Source of the DNA: Symbiodinium sp. CCMP2592
Lineage: Eukaryota > Sar > Dinophyceae > Suessiales > Symbiodiniaceae
Assembly: GCA_905221615.1 (NCBI GenBank)
Contig: CAJNDT010006011.1
Span: 1-64,000 of the forward strand
Direction of reading: 5' to 3'
Length of the DNA: 64,000 nt
Made by a program: the position numbers and the translations under genes. A model generated the notes under the pieces. That model was given only the letters and a program-made list of their open reading frames with translations, was not told where the DNA came from and ran no database searches. The stretch's first letter is position 1, and each line of letters begins with the position of its first letter. Shown piece by piece: positions 38,604-48,376 of this stretch.

Positions 38604-41600
38604 ATGGCCTCGCCCTTGCCAGGTGGGAGTAGTGAGACTCCTGCTCAGAACGTCCCTGTGCCTGAGGAAGGCATGGACTTCGACCTGTTTGGACCAGGAC
38701 CCGTGGGACCTGTAGGACCTGTGAACAGTCCTGTTGGGTCGCCGACAGCTCAGCAAGCAGCAGCGGCTGCACCTGCGAGTGGTTCTGCAACAGTGCCAGA
38801 AGGTGTTAGTGGTCCGGCTGTAGCGCCGGCAGCTCCTGCTCAGTGTCCGGTTCCTCCGAACCCTGCGTTGGGAGGTGAACAACTGCAGCAGTTGATGTTG
38901 CAGATGCTGAACAACCAGAACACGGCTTTACAGCAACAGCAGAATCAGATGAACTTTCTGATGCAAGCTCAGAGTGCTCAGTTGACCCTCTTGAACCGCC
39001 GTTTGGACGAGGAAGAAGCCAGACGGAAAGCCGACGAGGATCGGCGAAAGGTGTCTTCGGACCCCTTTGCAGCTGCAGTGGCTGCTAGCAGTTCTGGAGC
39101 AGCGCCGACGGCGCCTACTGGGTCGCTTGTTGCCCCTCCGAGTGGGCCTGCTGCGAGTTCTGGAAGCTTTTCGAGTTTTGGTGGTCGTGCAGAGAAGTAT
39201 CTGCCACCCCTGCCTCTCATCAATGCTGGTGAGATGAAGCAAGGCCGGATCCGCGAGCTTGAGGAGTTCCACCGCTTTCTGGAAGTGCTGTCCAGCTGGC
39301 TAGCATTGACCGATGACGCCTTTGTTGGCGAGCTAAGGCAGTGCTTGTTTGTTGCTGGTGAGATCCAGCAGGTTACTTTGCCCAGTGACACTGCGGGAAG
39401 AAGTGCACGTCTTTTTTACCTGTTGCAGCAAGCTTTGGCAAAGTGGGACAGAGGATTGGAGATCCTCCGGAGTGTTTCGACACGCCAGAGCAATGCAGCT
39501 GCAGGATATGAGGGTGTGAGAGAGCTTTACCGGCAGTACTCTGTGAACAGCCGCATGGAGGCGGTGTATATCAGAGACGAAATGCTAAAGCTCCACACAA
39601 AGACTGCAGCGCTGAAGCGCCCTCTGGAAGTTGTGCGTTTCCTCGAGGACGAAATCTCCAAGGGAGATAAAAAGCTGGTGCGTTTTCCCGACCTCTGCTT
39701 GAACGCCGCCGACAGATCGGCCATTTTGCTGCAAGCTGTGTCAGTGCAAGCGAGAGAGTACTTGGTGCTGCATGGCAAGACTGGCAGTTGGACCGAGATG
39801 GCGGAGAGTCTTCGTTTTTACGAGGAGCAGCTGCGCATGGTGGAGCTGCCAAGTGGTGGTTTGCGTGGCCTCAAAGGAGACAAAGGCGGGAAAGACGGCA
39901 AAGGCGCGAAAGGAGGAAAAGCCGGCGGTGCCAAGGACAAGTCCCAGATTGTCTGCTGGTACTGCGAGAAGAAAGGGCACTATCAAGAAGAGTGCCGCCA
40001 GAGGATCGCAGATGAGAAGAAGCAGGGCAAAGGCGACAAGAGCAACAAGCCCAAGGGCAAAGGCCAGGGCGACAAAGACAAAGGAAAGGGCAAAGAGAAA
40101 GGCAAAGGCAAGCATGGCAAGGATAAGGGCAAGGACAAGAAGACCAAGAAGCAGCACGCCCGTGCTGTAGCGGATGGCGAAGCAGAAGAGGAGCCGGAGG
40201 GAGAGACTGTGATGGCCCTTCGCGCTTCTGGCGAGTTGATTCCGGTTGATGCCCGCGGTGGCGTCTTGAGGACGACTCCTTCGACACCTGAGGTGCCTGC
40301 TGCGGCGCACCGAGTGACCGTTGAGCACAGAGTGTGCTTAGTTGGCATTGAGTCGCAAGATAGCTACTGGCTAGTGGATAGCGGTGCTACTTCTCATTGC
40401 ATGTCGGTCTCCTGCTTCGAGAAGTATGAAGTCCTTCGCACTTATGATTTTAAGCCCACGCTGTCGAATGCCTCCAACGACATGATTGAAGTGTTGAAGG
40501 TGTGTGACGTTCGCGTTCGTTTTGGGAAGCTTGTGGTGGTGCTAGAGCATTGCTTGATCACGAACCTAGATTTCAATGTCTTGTCACCGTTTGTGGCTTG
40601 GCAGAGAGGATGGCACACCATGCTCACCAACACACCTCATATTTTCAACAAGAAGAACAAGAAACGCATTCGGTTGACTGTCAAGGATCGCGCTTGGTAC
40701 GCGGTTGCTGCTTTGAAGGATTCTGGGGATAAGATGGAGGTTGATGCTTTGAAGCCCTCGTCGTCCCCGAAAGCAACGGAAAAGCCTGAAACCACGAAAC
40801 CCCCGAAAGCCACGGAAAAGCCTGAAACCGCGAAACCCCCGAAAGCCACGAAAGCCCAGAAAGCCCAGAAAGCTCAGGAGCAAAGGTCTTTGGAGTCTGT
40901 GAAGAGCCTAGAGTACACGCCTTTTAAGTTTCTGCTGAGGAGCTTGAGGACGCACGGTGGTAGTGCCGTTTCGGTCTGTGAGGGTGCTGCTCTGGAGTCT
41001 CTTGAACGCTGTGAGCTTGACCGCTTTGGCTGTGGTAGCAGAAGTGGCAAGAAAGATTCTGAGGCTCAGCCGTCGTGGACCGCTGGGTCGATGATGATAA
41101 GTGTTGTGAGCTTGTGGTGCATGGCTTGCGTTGGCGTGCTGTGCTCCCTGTGGACCTTAGTGAGTGAGTGTGCTTGCGAGGTTTCAGGGTTAGGGTTTCT
41201 TCAGGATTTGCGAGGCGGTTCCCTGCGGAGGCTGCAAGGTAGTGCAGTGCGTGTCGTGAGGGAGTGTGCGTGCAAGGTTTCAGGACCAGGGTTTTGTCAG
41301 GATTTGCAAGGCGGTTCCCTGCGGAGGCTGCGAGGTAGTGCAGTGAGTGTCGCGAGTTCTGTGCAAGGTGGTTTCAAGTGGAGACTGCAAGGGTGCGCAA
41401 GGGTCGTGCATCGTAGTTTGGTGCTCAAGCTTCTGTTTTTCACGCTCCTCGTGGTGTGCGATGGGGCGTCGACGAAAGAAGCAGCCAGAGCCCCAGGTAT
41501 CCTCGACGGACGAGGAACAAAGGTCGTCGCAGGCGGCTATTATGTCGCAGAGGGTGGCGGACCTAACCGCCATGAAGTCTGCTGCGTCTGCCCGACGATC

Positions 41601-44600
41601 CGATGTGGTGACGGTCGCAGCGGTGATAGAAAGCACGGCTCGAGAAGAGAGAGAGCGGCAAATGATGGAGGAGCACGACGAGCTCACCAAAATTTCTCGC
41701 GAGTGGCACAAAATGGCCGTGCCTTCACAGCCAAAATCGCCACAGCAGAAATCGCCGCTGCCGTCAAAGCTGGAGGAAGAAGAGGAGGAAGAAGGCTGGG
41801 GCAAATGGCGCCCCGAGTCTGGTGTGGCCACGGACGTTGCCGAGGCCCCGGATGCTGCAGAGAAATCTGTCGAGAAAGTGCCCAAGCGCAAGAAGAAGCG
41901 GGCATCTCGTGCGACAAAGGAAGCCACGAAGGCCTTGAAGAAGGTCCGTGGTGCGGCAAAGAAGGCCACGAAGGCCTTGAAGGAGGCTGCAGCAGACGAG
42001 GAAGCCGAGGCGGACCCTGTGGACCCTACTTTTCCGAATCCACATTTGTATGTCGCGCCCACCTCGAAGAAGAAGGCCCGGAGGCCCGAGCGGAGGCCCG
42101 AGCGGAAGCCAGCGGATGGTGGTCCAGTGACGATGGGCTACAATCGCCAGCTGATGCAGGTGGTGCGGACGGAGAAGAAGGTCGTGAAGGCCAAGCGGCT
42201 TGTGAGAAAGAAGCAGCACTCCCGTGCTGTAGCGAAGGGCAAGGCGCTTGCCGAAGGTGCCCTGGAATGGGTGCAAAGCCGTTTGGACGAAAGATCCGAA
42301 GGACGGCCGGCCCAGGAGCCGGAGCAGGGTGCAGTGGACCTCCTTGTGGCAGTGGGGACTGCGGAAACCACGGTCGATGCCCAAGAAGCTGTTCCTGTAC
42401 CTGCGAAGAAAAAGCGGAAGAAGAAGAAGGCCGCTGTCGAAGCGGTTGTGGACGCCGCTGCCGAAGCGGTTGTGGAAGCCGCGGCCGAGGCTGTGGTGGA
42501 AAAGGTGGCACCAGCTGCTGCCGAGGAGGAGGTGCCGATGACACCGGCGCCCTCAGATCCACGTGGAAAGCCTCGTTTGGCTCCAAAGCCAAAGACAGCG
42601 ACCAGGCCGGCTGTGACCTTGAAGCCGGCCGTTATTGTGATTCCGGATGGGCCACCGCCGCCCAAAGTGATTCCGGATGGGCCACCGCCGCCCAAAGTGA
42701 AACCGTCCAGATCGCCGGCCAAAGTTTCTCCCTCGCCGCCAAAGCCTTCGAAAAGAGCCGTGCCAGCGGCACCGGAGACCCCTGGAGTGGATCCTGCTTT
42801 GGTGCCAGTGAAGGCGATGCCAGTGAGGCCGGTGGCGCCTCCGAAGATGGTGCCTGTGAAGGCTATGCCGGCCTTGCCAGCGCCAGCAGCGCCAACAGTG
42901 CCGCTGCCGCCGTTGCCGCCCCCGCCGTTGGGGTACCAAGGATCGTTTTTGCTGGGACCGCAGCCGCCTCTGGGATACCACAGATCGCTTTTGCTGCAAG
43001 CCCCGCCGACCGATCCAAAGAGCAAGGCACCGATCCGCCCAACACAACGGGTACTCGGTGGTTCGTATGGCCCTCCAGACCAAGGGTCAACGCAACATGG
43101 ACGCGGCTCCAAGAGGCGCTCCCGCTCTGTCTCTATCTGAGACCTACCGTGCGACCAACCGCAGGGTGCAAAAAGATTCGTTTTAAGAGGAAGTGGAAGC
43201 GATCGTCTGCGAGAGTAGGTTGCTTTGAGTGTGGTGAGTGTCCGGGTGTGCTCGGTAGAAAGGGTGAAGTTTTGAGGTTGCAGCGCTATAGGGTTTTACG
43301 GGTTTTTGGGAAGGGTTTTGCAAGTGAGTGTGAGGCCCAGAACCCCATGGAAGCCTGGAGGCCCAGTGCCGTGCTGCAAGTGTTTTGCGAGGGTTTTGTG
43401 AGAAAGGCTCAGGCTCTACTTAAAGCCTTGGGGCCCTCTGTGCGAGTGTGTTTGCCAGGGTACGCGCAAGAAGCCCCGAGAGCCCAAGCCCCCAAAACGT
43501 CCAAAGTCACCGAGGCACCGAGAGTCAGCAAAGCACCGAAAGTCCCCGAAGCACCGAAAGCCAGCAAAGCACCGAGAGCCAGCAAAGCACCGAGAGCCCC
43601 ACCGAAGCAAGCACCGAGAGCCAGCAAAGCACCGAGAGCCTCTGAAGCCGTGGAGTGTTTTGTGCTGGTTGGTGTGCGGCGTCTGCGGTCCTTGTGCTGT
43701 TGTGGCTTGGAGCGTGTGCGTGGCTTGTGGTTGTGTTGTGCTTGTGGCTGGGATGACCTAAGGTCGGAGCCTTTGAAGGTGAAAGGTGGCTGTGATGAGA
43801 AAGTGTCTGAGCCGCCACACCGTTTGTGCATGATGCGTGGACTTCCGGTGGAAGTGACGATTTCCGATGAAGAGTTGATTCCGGATGGTGATCCACCAAG
43901 ACAGGCGGAACCCGCCCAAGCCTCAGCTCCAGCACCGGTTGGTGAAGCCGAGTCTGCTGCTGAAGATGCTGGGGATATTTCTGAAGAAGAGGAACTTCAT
44001 GTTCCACTGGAGGATAAAGAGTATCAGGAGCACGTTGCTCGGGGCCATCAGCCCTATCTGCCTTCGTGTTCTTTGTGTGTGTCCAGTCGAGGAGTGATTC
44101 CAGCGCGAAGGCGCAAAGATCCTTCAATTCCGCAAGCAAGCTTCTTAAGCGACTTCTTGTTCTTTACGAAAGACCTGAGAGTGTGCATTGTGGTGCACGA
44201 GCTTAGCGGATATTGTTTCGCTGTGCCCTACCCCACAGGAGGTGATCCAGGGCATGTTGCACGGTGTATAAACGCCGAGCTGGCCGCCGCAGGTATTCAA
44301 GGTCAGCATGTTGTGCTGAGGATGGATAATGAAGCGTCTCTGATCTCGCTTTGGAACAAGGTGGGAAAAGACCGCTCATACCCAGGCCTCTCGTTGCACA
44401 TAGACGCGGTGCCGAAAGGACGGCCGCAGTCGAAAGGGCTTGTGGAGGTAGGTGTGCGACACTTGAAGGAAGCCTTCTGGGTGAATTGGTTGACGCTAGA
44501 AACGACGCTGGAGAAGAAGCTCCGGCTGGGTGGTTTGTTGTACAAGGAAGCTTTGAGATATGTTGCCAGGACAAGGAACCTGCATGCGACCTCGAAGTCG

Positions 44601-47600
44601 CAAACCACGCCAATTGAAAGGCTGAGACGCCAACATCTTCCAGTAACGAAGACGTTTCCTTTTGGGTGCAAGGGTTTTGCCAAACCTGCGAAGCAGAAGC
44701 CTGAGAATCGAGGCCGCCGCCTCATCCCGTGTATGTACCTAGGGCCTGCTAAGCCAAATGGTGGAGGAGTGCGTGTGCTCCCTCTTGATCGGCCTGATGA
44801 GGTCGAAGTGATGTCGGCCTTTCGGCCGGACCAGCCTTACCTGTATCCTGAGGAGTTGGTGGTACAAGCCGCTGATTCGGGTGCCCCTTCTAGGCAAGAC
44901 AACGTTTTAGAGCGTCCTGTTTCCTTAGACCTGAAGCCCCCCGAAGCCTTTCAGCCTGGAGAGCCTAAGGGTAATCTAGTTGAGAGGGGGAGTGCGGAGC
45001 CGGAGGCTCCAGCTGAGCTCTTGGAGGATGAGCTTATGGACTATGATCCTTCTCCAGTTGAGGAGGAAGAGGTACTCCCTGAAGGTCCCCCTGCAGGAGA
45101 GAACGAGGCCCCACCTTTGTACGATGTGGACATGCAGCCGGCCGACGATGATGATCCCATGGAGGTGGCGATCAGCTGGCTGGAGGACCATGCTTTGTAC
45201 TCCATGTGTTCTAGACCTGAGGTTGTGTTCGCGGCAAAGGACGCTAAAGGGTCTAGGGCGGCCAAGTTGGAGTTTACTTTGAAGTTTGGAGGGTCCAAGG
45301 TGAAGGTTGAGGTTCCTTCTGGGGCTGCTGATGAGTATACTGGGGAGGTTCTTGAGGAGAAGAAACTTGGGGAAGGGATGCGTCTTGAAATGGAGGAACT
45401 GGACCACTTTGGTGTGTGCCAGGTTGTGTCTGAGAAGGAGGCGTTTCGCCTTGTGCGGGAAGCTAAGAGGAGAGTGCTTTCCACCAGGTGGGTGTTGCAC
45501 TACAAGGACGGGCACAAGCGTGTGCGCTGCCGTTTGGTTGTGCGTGACTTTAAAGGGCCCACCTCTGCTTTAGCTGATGGCATCTATTCTCCTACTACTA
45601 CCTTAGAGTCTGTGAGGTGTCTGTTGGGGATGTATGCGCATTTCGGAGGGAAGGTGATTTCGGGAGATATTTCTGTGGCCTTCATGCAGGCTAAGCTGTT
45701 TTCTACTGAGGTGGTGAAGCTGCCGGAGAACTGTAGGACAGTGTCAGGTGAACGTGTGCATTGTCTGCTGAAGCGTGCCATGAATGGTTTGCGGATTGGG
45801 CCTTTGGCTTGGTTTCGTGAGCTAGGAGAAACACTGAGAAAACTTGGTTTCTTTGTTACTGCCGACAGCACTGTGTATCGCAAGGTGATCAAGGAGAAAG
45901 GCAAGGATGCCATTGTGTTGGTGTTGGCCTATGTAGATGACATCTTGGTTTTCAGCACGGTTGCGAGTGTAGCTGAGAAAGTGTTTGAGGAACTGAGTAA
46001 AGTGTTCAAGATGAAGCGCACGGGAACGCTTCAACCGGGAGAGAAATCGGTGATCTCCTTCCTTGGGAGAAACATTTATCAGAGGAAGACCGGAGACTTG
46101 TACTTCGGACTCAAACCCGGGATGCTCCATAGCTGTGCGGAAGAGTATCAAATCACGAAGGGAGCGAAACTCCCCAAGCTTGAGCGTTTGTGGACCAGTC
46201 TGGAATCCACCCCGATCACGCATGAGGCCTATCAGCGCTACCGGCGCGTGTTGGGCAAACTGTCGTGGCTAGCTTTGACAAGAGCTGATTTGCAGTTTGT
46301 TGTAGGTTTTCTGGCCCGGAGCCAGAGCAACCCAGACTCCAGAAGTGAAGCGTGTATTCGAGCTGTGCTGCGTTGGATTCTCACGCTTGGGAATCGGGTT
46401 CAGCGGATCCCGGCACAGTGGGTGAACTATCGCCCTTCGGAAAGTACGCGTGTGATCGATTGTTTCTGTGATGCTAGCTGGAATTTGCCCTCTGTGAGTG
46501 GGGCGATTATCTGCTGGCAGTGCAACCTGCTGAAGAGTTTTAGCCGTAAACAGACGGTTGTGGCCCTGAGCAGTGCCGAGGCTGAATTGAGTGCTTTGGT
46601 AGAGACTGTGAAAGAGGCTTTGTTTGCAGGGTTGCTTCAACAGTCGTTTTTGGAGGGATTGCCTGAGGATGATACCGGAAGCTTTTGGATCCGGATTTGT
46701 ACCGATTCTGAGTCGGCAAAGGCGATTGCTTCAATGGAGGGACTCTTGAGAAGGGTTCGTCACCTGGAGTTGCGGTGTGCTTTCCTGCAGCAGATGGTTC
46801 AGTCGGGGAGAGTGATCCTCGAGTTTGTGGCCGGAGCATATAATGCCTCCGACGGCCTGACCAAGAGTATGGTCTTTCAGGAGCAGCTGGACAACCTCTA
46901 CGAGGTAACCGGTTTGGTTTCTTTTGAAGACGAGTTGGGTGAGTTTGAGCTGGAACGCCTGACTGCAGAAGAGCCGGTAAACCGTTCTTTTGTTCCTGAG
47001 GAGTACGTTTCACTGTGTGAAGCTGTGGCGAAGAACCAGGTCACCTTTGTGGTCGTTGAACTGTTCTGCCAGGAAGAAAGTGCCTTACAGAAGGCATGTG
47101 AGAAGCTTGAGATTCCCTATGTGGGTGTCACTGAAAAGCTTGACTTTTGTTCTGAGCAGACGCAGTGTTTTCTGAAGGAGTTGTTTTCTGTGTTGAGTTG
47201 TGGCTTGAAGACGAAGATCTACTGCCATATCTCCACTCCCTGTACCACTGGGTGTCGTTTGCGTTACCGCGGGTGGCGCAAGTACAGTCAAGAGAAGTGG
47301 GAAGAGAAGAAGAAGTTGCATCAGCGTGCTTGGGAACTTCTTGAAGGTTTGTTGAAACCGGTTGCTCGGAGTGAACGCTTGTTGTTGACTCAAGAGTGGC
47401 CTCTGCAGAACGACCTCTGGAAGGACCCGCGGTATCTTCAGGTTGCTTCAGAATTGGGGCTTTCTGAGGGTATTGTGGTAGACCGCTGTGCGTACGACTG
47501 TGTGTTTAAACGGTGGTACTTTGCCACGAACAGTAAACGCTGGGTCAAAGTGTTTCCTAAACGGGAATGTGACCAAGTGCATGAACATGTACAGGTGGAA

Positions 47601-47699
47601 TTAAAAGATTCAGGGTTCTATCCTGAAAAGCTAGGTCTAGAGCTTGTAAAGTGTGCTCAAAAGACACTAGGTGCCGCATCAGTCCAAGAGGGGGTGTGA
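38604..47699 (+). CDS. Element 3 Gag-Pol polyprotein with C-terminal methyltransferase-like domain
   Basis: The ATG 44 bases after the PBS gives 3031 residues. Order: Pro/Ala-rich Gag start; Gln-rich coil (95-145); helical capsid-like part (200-410); CCHC CWYCEKKGHYQEEC (451); Lys/Gly tract; protease WLVDSGATSH (589); a hydrophobic segment MMISVVSLWCMACVGVLCSL (828-848) followed by a 32-residue Cys-bearing duplication (ECACEVSGLGF / ECACKVSGPGF); biased stretch (950-1510); SKAPRA repeats (1640-1680); integrase H-X4-H-X6-C-X2-C (1811), core near 1850, MDNEA (1906) and Glu (1945); reverse transcriptase AYVDDILVF (2442); RNase H CDASWN (2622), SSAEAEL; and the extra domain with VVELFCQEES (2816), STPCTTGC (2877), EWPLQN (2931) and CDQVHEHV (2990). 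The last domain is the most diverged of the four. Translation ends in the LTR. Confidence 0.93.
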   Translation: MASPLPGGSSETPAQNVPVPEEGMDFDLFGPGPVGPVGPVNSPVGSPTAQQAAAAAPASGSATVPEGVSGPAVAPAAPAQCPVPPNPALGGEQLQQLMLQMLNNQNTALQQQQNQMNFLMQAQSAQLTLLNRRLDEEEARRKADEDRRKVSSDPFAAAVAASSSGAAPTAPTGSLVAPPSGPAASSGSFSSFGGRAEKYLPPLPLINAGEMKQGRIRELEEFHRFLEVLSSWLALTDDAFVGELRQCLFVAGEIQQVTLPSDTAGRSARLFYLLQQALAKWDRGLEILRSVSTRQSNAAAGYEGVRELYRQYSVNSRMEAVYIRDEMLKLHTKTAALKRPLEVVRFLEDEISKGDKKLVRFPDLCLNAADRSAILLQAVSVQAREYLVLHGKTGSWTEMAESLRFYEEQLRMVELPSGGLRGLKGDKGGKDGKGAKGGKAGGAKDKSQIVCWYCEKKGHYQEECRQRIADEKKQGKGDKSNKPKGKGQGDKDKGKGKEKGKGKHGKDKGKDKKTKKQHARAVADGEAEEEPEGETVMALRASGELIPVDARGGVLRTTPSTPEVPAAAHRVTVEHRVCLVGIESQDSYWLVDSGATSHCMSVSCFEKYEVLRTYDFKPTLSNASNDMIEVLKVCDVRVRFGKLVVVLEHCLITNLDFNVLSPFVAWQRGWHTMLTNTPHIFNKKNKKRIRLTVKDRAWYAVAALKDSGDKMEVDALKPSSSPKATEKPETTKPPKATEKPETAKPPKATKAQKAQKAQEQRSLESVKSLEYTPFKFLLRSLRTHGGSAVSVCEGAALESLERCELDRFGCGSRSGKKDSEAQPSWTAGSMMISVVSLWCMACVGVLCSLWTLVSECACEVSGLGFLQDLRGGSLRRLQGSAVRVVRECACKVSGPGFCQDLQGGSLRRLRGSAVSVASSVQGGFKWRLQGCARVVHRSLVLKLLFFTLLVVCDGASTKEAARAPGILDGRGTKVVAGGYYVAEGGGPNRHEVCCVCPTIRCGDGRSGDRKHGSRRERAANDGGARRAHQNFSRVAQNGRAFTAKIATAEIAAAVKAGGRRGGRRLGQMAPRVWCGHGRCRGPGCCREICRESAQAQEEAGISCDKGSHEGLEEGPWCGKEGHEGLEGGCSRRGSRGGPCGPYFSESTFVCRAHLEEEGPEARAEARAEASGWWSSDDGLQSPADAGGADGEEGREGQAACEKEAALPCCSEGQGACRRCPGMGAKPFGRKIRRTAGPGAGAGCSGPPCGSGDCGNHGRCPRSCSCTCEEKAEEEEGRCRSGCGRRCRSGCGSRGRGCGGKGGTSCCRGGGADDTGALRSTWKASFGSKAKDSDQAGCDLEAGRYCDSGWATAAQSDSGWATAAQSETVQIAGQSFSLAAKAFEKSRASGTGDPWSGSCFGASEGDASEAGGASEDGACEGYAGLASASSANSAAAAVAAPAVGVPRIVFAGTAAASGIPQIAFAASPADRSKEQGTDPPNTTGTRWFVWPSRPRVNATWTRLQEALPLCLYLRPTVRPTAGCKKIRFKRKWKRSSARVGCFECGECPGVLGRKGEVLRLQRYRVLRVFGKGFASECEAQNPMEAWRPSAVLQVFCEGFVRKAQALLKALGPSVRVCLPGYAQEAPRAQAPKTSKVTEAPRVSKAPKVPEAPKASKAPRASKAPRAPPKQAPRASKAPRASEAVECFVLVGVRRLRSLCCCGLERVRGLWLCCACGWDDLRSEPLKVKGGCDEKVSEPPHRLCMMRGLPVEVTISDEELIPDGDPPRQAEPAQASAPAPVGEAESAAEDAGDISEEEELHVPLEDKEYQEHVARGHQPYLPSCSLCVSSRGVIPARRRKDPSIPQASFLSDFLFFTKDLRVCIVVHELSGYCFAVPYPTGGDPGHVARCINAELAAAGIQGQHVVLRMDNEASLISLWNKVGKDRSYPGLSLHIDAVPKGRPQSKGLVEVGVRHLKEAFWVNWLTLETTLEKKLRLGGLLYKEALRYVARTRNLHATSKSQTTPIERLRRQHLPVTKTFPFGCKGFAKPAKQKPENRGRRLIPCMYLGPAKPNGGGVRVLPLDRPDEVEVMSAFRPDQPYLYPEELVVQAADSGAPSRQDNVLERPVSLDLKPPEAFQPGEPKGNLVERGSAEPEAPAELLEDELMDYDPSPVEEEEVLPEGPPAGENEAPPLYDVDMQPADDDDPMEVAISWLEDHALYSMCSRPEVVFAAKDAKGSRAAKLEFTLKFGGSKVKVEVPSGAADEYTGEVLEEKKLGEGMRLEMEELDHFGVCQVVSEKEAFRLVREAKRRVLSTRWVLHYKDGHKRVRCRLVVRDFKGPTSALADGIYSPTTTLESVRCLLGMYAHFGGKVISGDISVAFMQAKLFSTEVVKLPENCRTVSGERVHCLLKRAMNGLRIGPLAWFRELGETLRKLGFFVTADSTVYRKVIKEKGKDAIVLVLAYVDDILVFSTVASVAEKVFEELSKVFKMKRTGTLQPGEKSVISFLGRNIYQRKTGDLYFGLKPGMLHSCAEEYQITKGAKLPKLERLWTSLESTPITHEAYQRYRRVLGKLSWLALTRADLQFVVGFLARSQSNPDSRSEACIRAVLRWILTLGNRVQRIPAQWVNYRPSESTRVIDCFCDASWNLPSVSGAIICWQCNLLKSFSRKQTVVALSSAEAELSALVETVKEALFAGLLQQSFLEGLPEDDTGSFWIRICTDSESAKAIASMEGLLRRVRHLELRCAFLQQMVQSGRVILEFVAGAYNASDGLTKSMVFQEQLDNLYEVTGLVSFEDELGEFELERLTAEEPVNRSFVPEEYVSLCEAVAKNQVTFVVVELFCQEESALQKACEKLEIPYVGVTEKLDFCSEQTQCFLKELFSVLSCGLKTKIYCHISTPCTTGCRLRYRGWRKYSQEKWEEKKKLHQRAWELLEGLLKPVARSERLLLTQEWPLQNDLWKDPRYLQVASELGLSEGIVVDRCAYDCVFKRWYFATNSKRWVKVFPKRECDQVHEHVQVELKDSGFYPEKLGLELVKCAQKTLGAASVQEGV
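41461..43140 (+). CDS. Overlapping +1-frame ORF in element 3 (559 codons)
   Basis: The ATG at 41461 opens MGRRRKKQPEPQVSSTDEEQ; it ends RRSRSVSI-stop. It is +1 relative to the polyprotein, between protease and integrase, like those in the other elements. It carries an N-terminal helix (VADLTAMKSAASARRSD), a Glu run followed by GWGKWRPESG (about residue 112-121), Lys/Ala helices (KEATKALKKVRGAAKK), a Pro/Val-rich part with two IPDGPPPPKV repeats and a basic Ser/Arg end. The WGKWRP motif is shared with the element 1 ORF. The polyprotein frame here reads as Gly/Ala/Cys/Arg-rich low complexity. Confidence 0.6.
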   Translation: MGRRRKKQPEPQVSSTDEEQRSSQAAIMSQRVADLTAMKSAASARRSDVVTVAAVIESTAREERERQMMEEHDELTKISREWHKMAVPSQPKSPQQKSPLPSKLEEEEEEEGWGKWRPESGVATDVAEAPDAAEKSVEKVPKRKKKRASRATKEATKALKKVRGAAKKATKALKEAAADEEAEADPVDPTFPNPHLYVAPTSKKKARRPERRPERKPADGGPVTMGYNRQLMQVVRTEKKVVKAKRLVRKKQHSRAVAKGKALAEGALEWVQSRLDERSEGRPAQEPEQGAVDLLVAVGTAETTVDAQEAVPVPAKKKRKKKKAAVEAVVDAAAEAVVEAAAEAVVEKVAPAAAEEEVPMTPAPSDPRGKPRLAPKPKTATRPAVTLKPAVIVIPDGPPPPKVIPDGPPPPKVKPSRSPAKVSPSPPKPSKRAVPAAPETPGVDPALVPVKAMPVRPVAPPKMVPVKAMPALPAPAAPTVPLPPLPPPPLGYQGSFLLGPQPPLGYHRSLLLQAPPTDPKSKAPIRPTQRVLGGSYGPPDQGSTQHGRGSKRRSRSVSI

Positions 47700-47929
47700 A
47701 AATCCCATTTGACCTTGGATGTCCTGATGTTTTCGGCATGCCTGAAGCTGTGAGGAGTGCTTTTGAGTTAGGAAGTGACTGCACGTTCGTTTCGTCTCGT
47801 TTCGTTAGTGCTTGAAGTGTTTTGCTTGGAGACAGACAGCTGCAAGGTGTTTCACTGTCAGTCAGAGCCCGACGCGACTCCGCTTTGGCTCAAGAAAAAG
47901 ACCGAGTGCTGCGCGCTCTGTTTTTCACA
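47695..47929 (+). repeat. Element 3 3' LTR
   Basis: Same 235 bp, preceded by the polypurine tract AAGAGGGGG (47686-47694). TTTGGCTCAAG is at 47884-47894. The pol stop TGA is 47697-47699, inside the LTR. Confidence 0.97.
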
Positions 47930-48042
47930 CTTCTTCTCCTGTTGTTTGGTGATTGTTGGTGTTCGAACCCCGTTCGAACTCTGGGGGGAATTATAGAACC
48001 CGGTTCATTTGTTCGCACCTTTAGCATTCTCGTAGGAGACTT
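47930..48042. repeat. Right foldback arm, piece 2
   Basis: Reverse complement of about 27955-28055 (TTCATTTGTTCGC, CATTCTCGTAGG). It begins with the element 3 TSD and stops where the truncated element 4 LTR begins. Confidence 0.85.
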
Positions 48043-48376
48043 CATCAAGGATGAGCCTGCAGTTTGAAAGGATCCTCAAGGGAATCTTTGTGAAGTGCTT
48101 GAAGTGGTTAGCAGAAGCACTAGTGTCTCTGAGGGGCCTGAGTTGGTTGTGCGAGTTTGGTTGCAAGCTGTAGTTCAGAAGTTTGCTGCAGTGAAAGTGT
48201 GACCGAACTGCTTGGCTCAAGCGCGAGTGTGAAAAGAAGTCCAAGTGCAACGCTTCGCTTTGCAGTTTGTCCTGAGCCACTTCGTGAAGTTTGTTTTCCG
48301 ACTGGGAGAGCTTCGTAAGCTTTTGGTTGCAACTTCAAGGTTTTGAACTTGGTTGTGACGGTCCCGAAGTTTTTCG
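48043..48376 (+). repeat. Element 4 5' LTR remnant
   Basis: Homology with the 3' LTR starts at CAAGGATGAG and ends at GAAGTTTTTCG before the PBS. TTGGCTCAAG is at 48212-48221, 155 bases before the end. Confidence 0.85.

Larger units (their letters stand above)
38325..47929 (+). mobile_element. Copia-type element 3, complete, 9,605 bp
   Basis: 235-bp LTRs (38325-38559 and 47695-47929) begin TGTGAAAATCCC and end TTTTTCACA and look identical by eye. The TSD CTTCT is at 38320-38324 and 47930-47934. The uninterrupted version of the target is readable in the left foldback arm near 28050-28058 (AGAAG within GGAGAAGAAGCC), which confirms the borders. One uninterrupted polyprotein is present. A young, structurally intact insertion. 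Confidence 0.97.
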
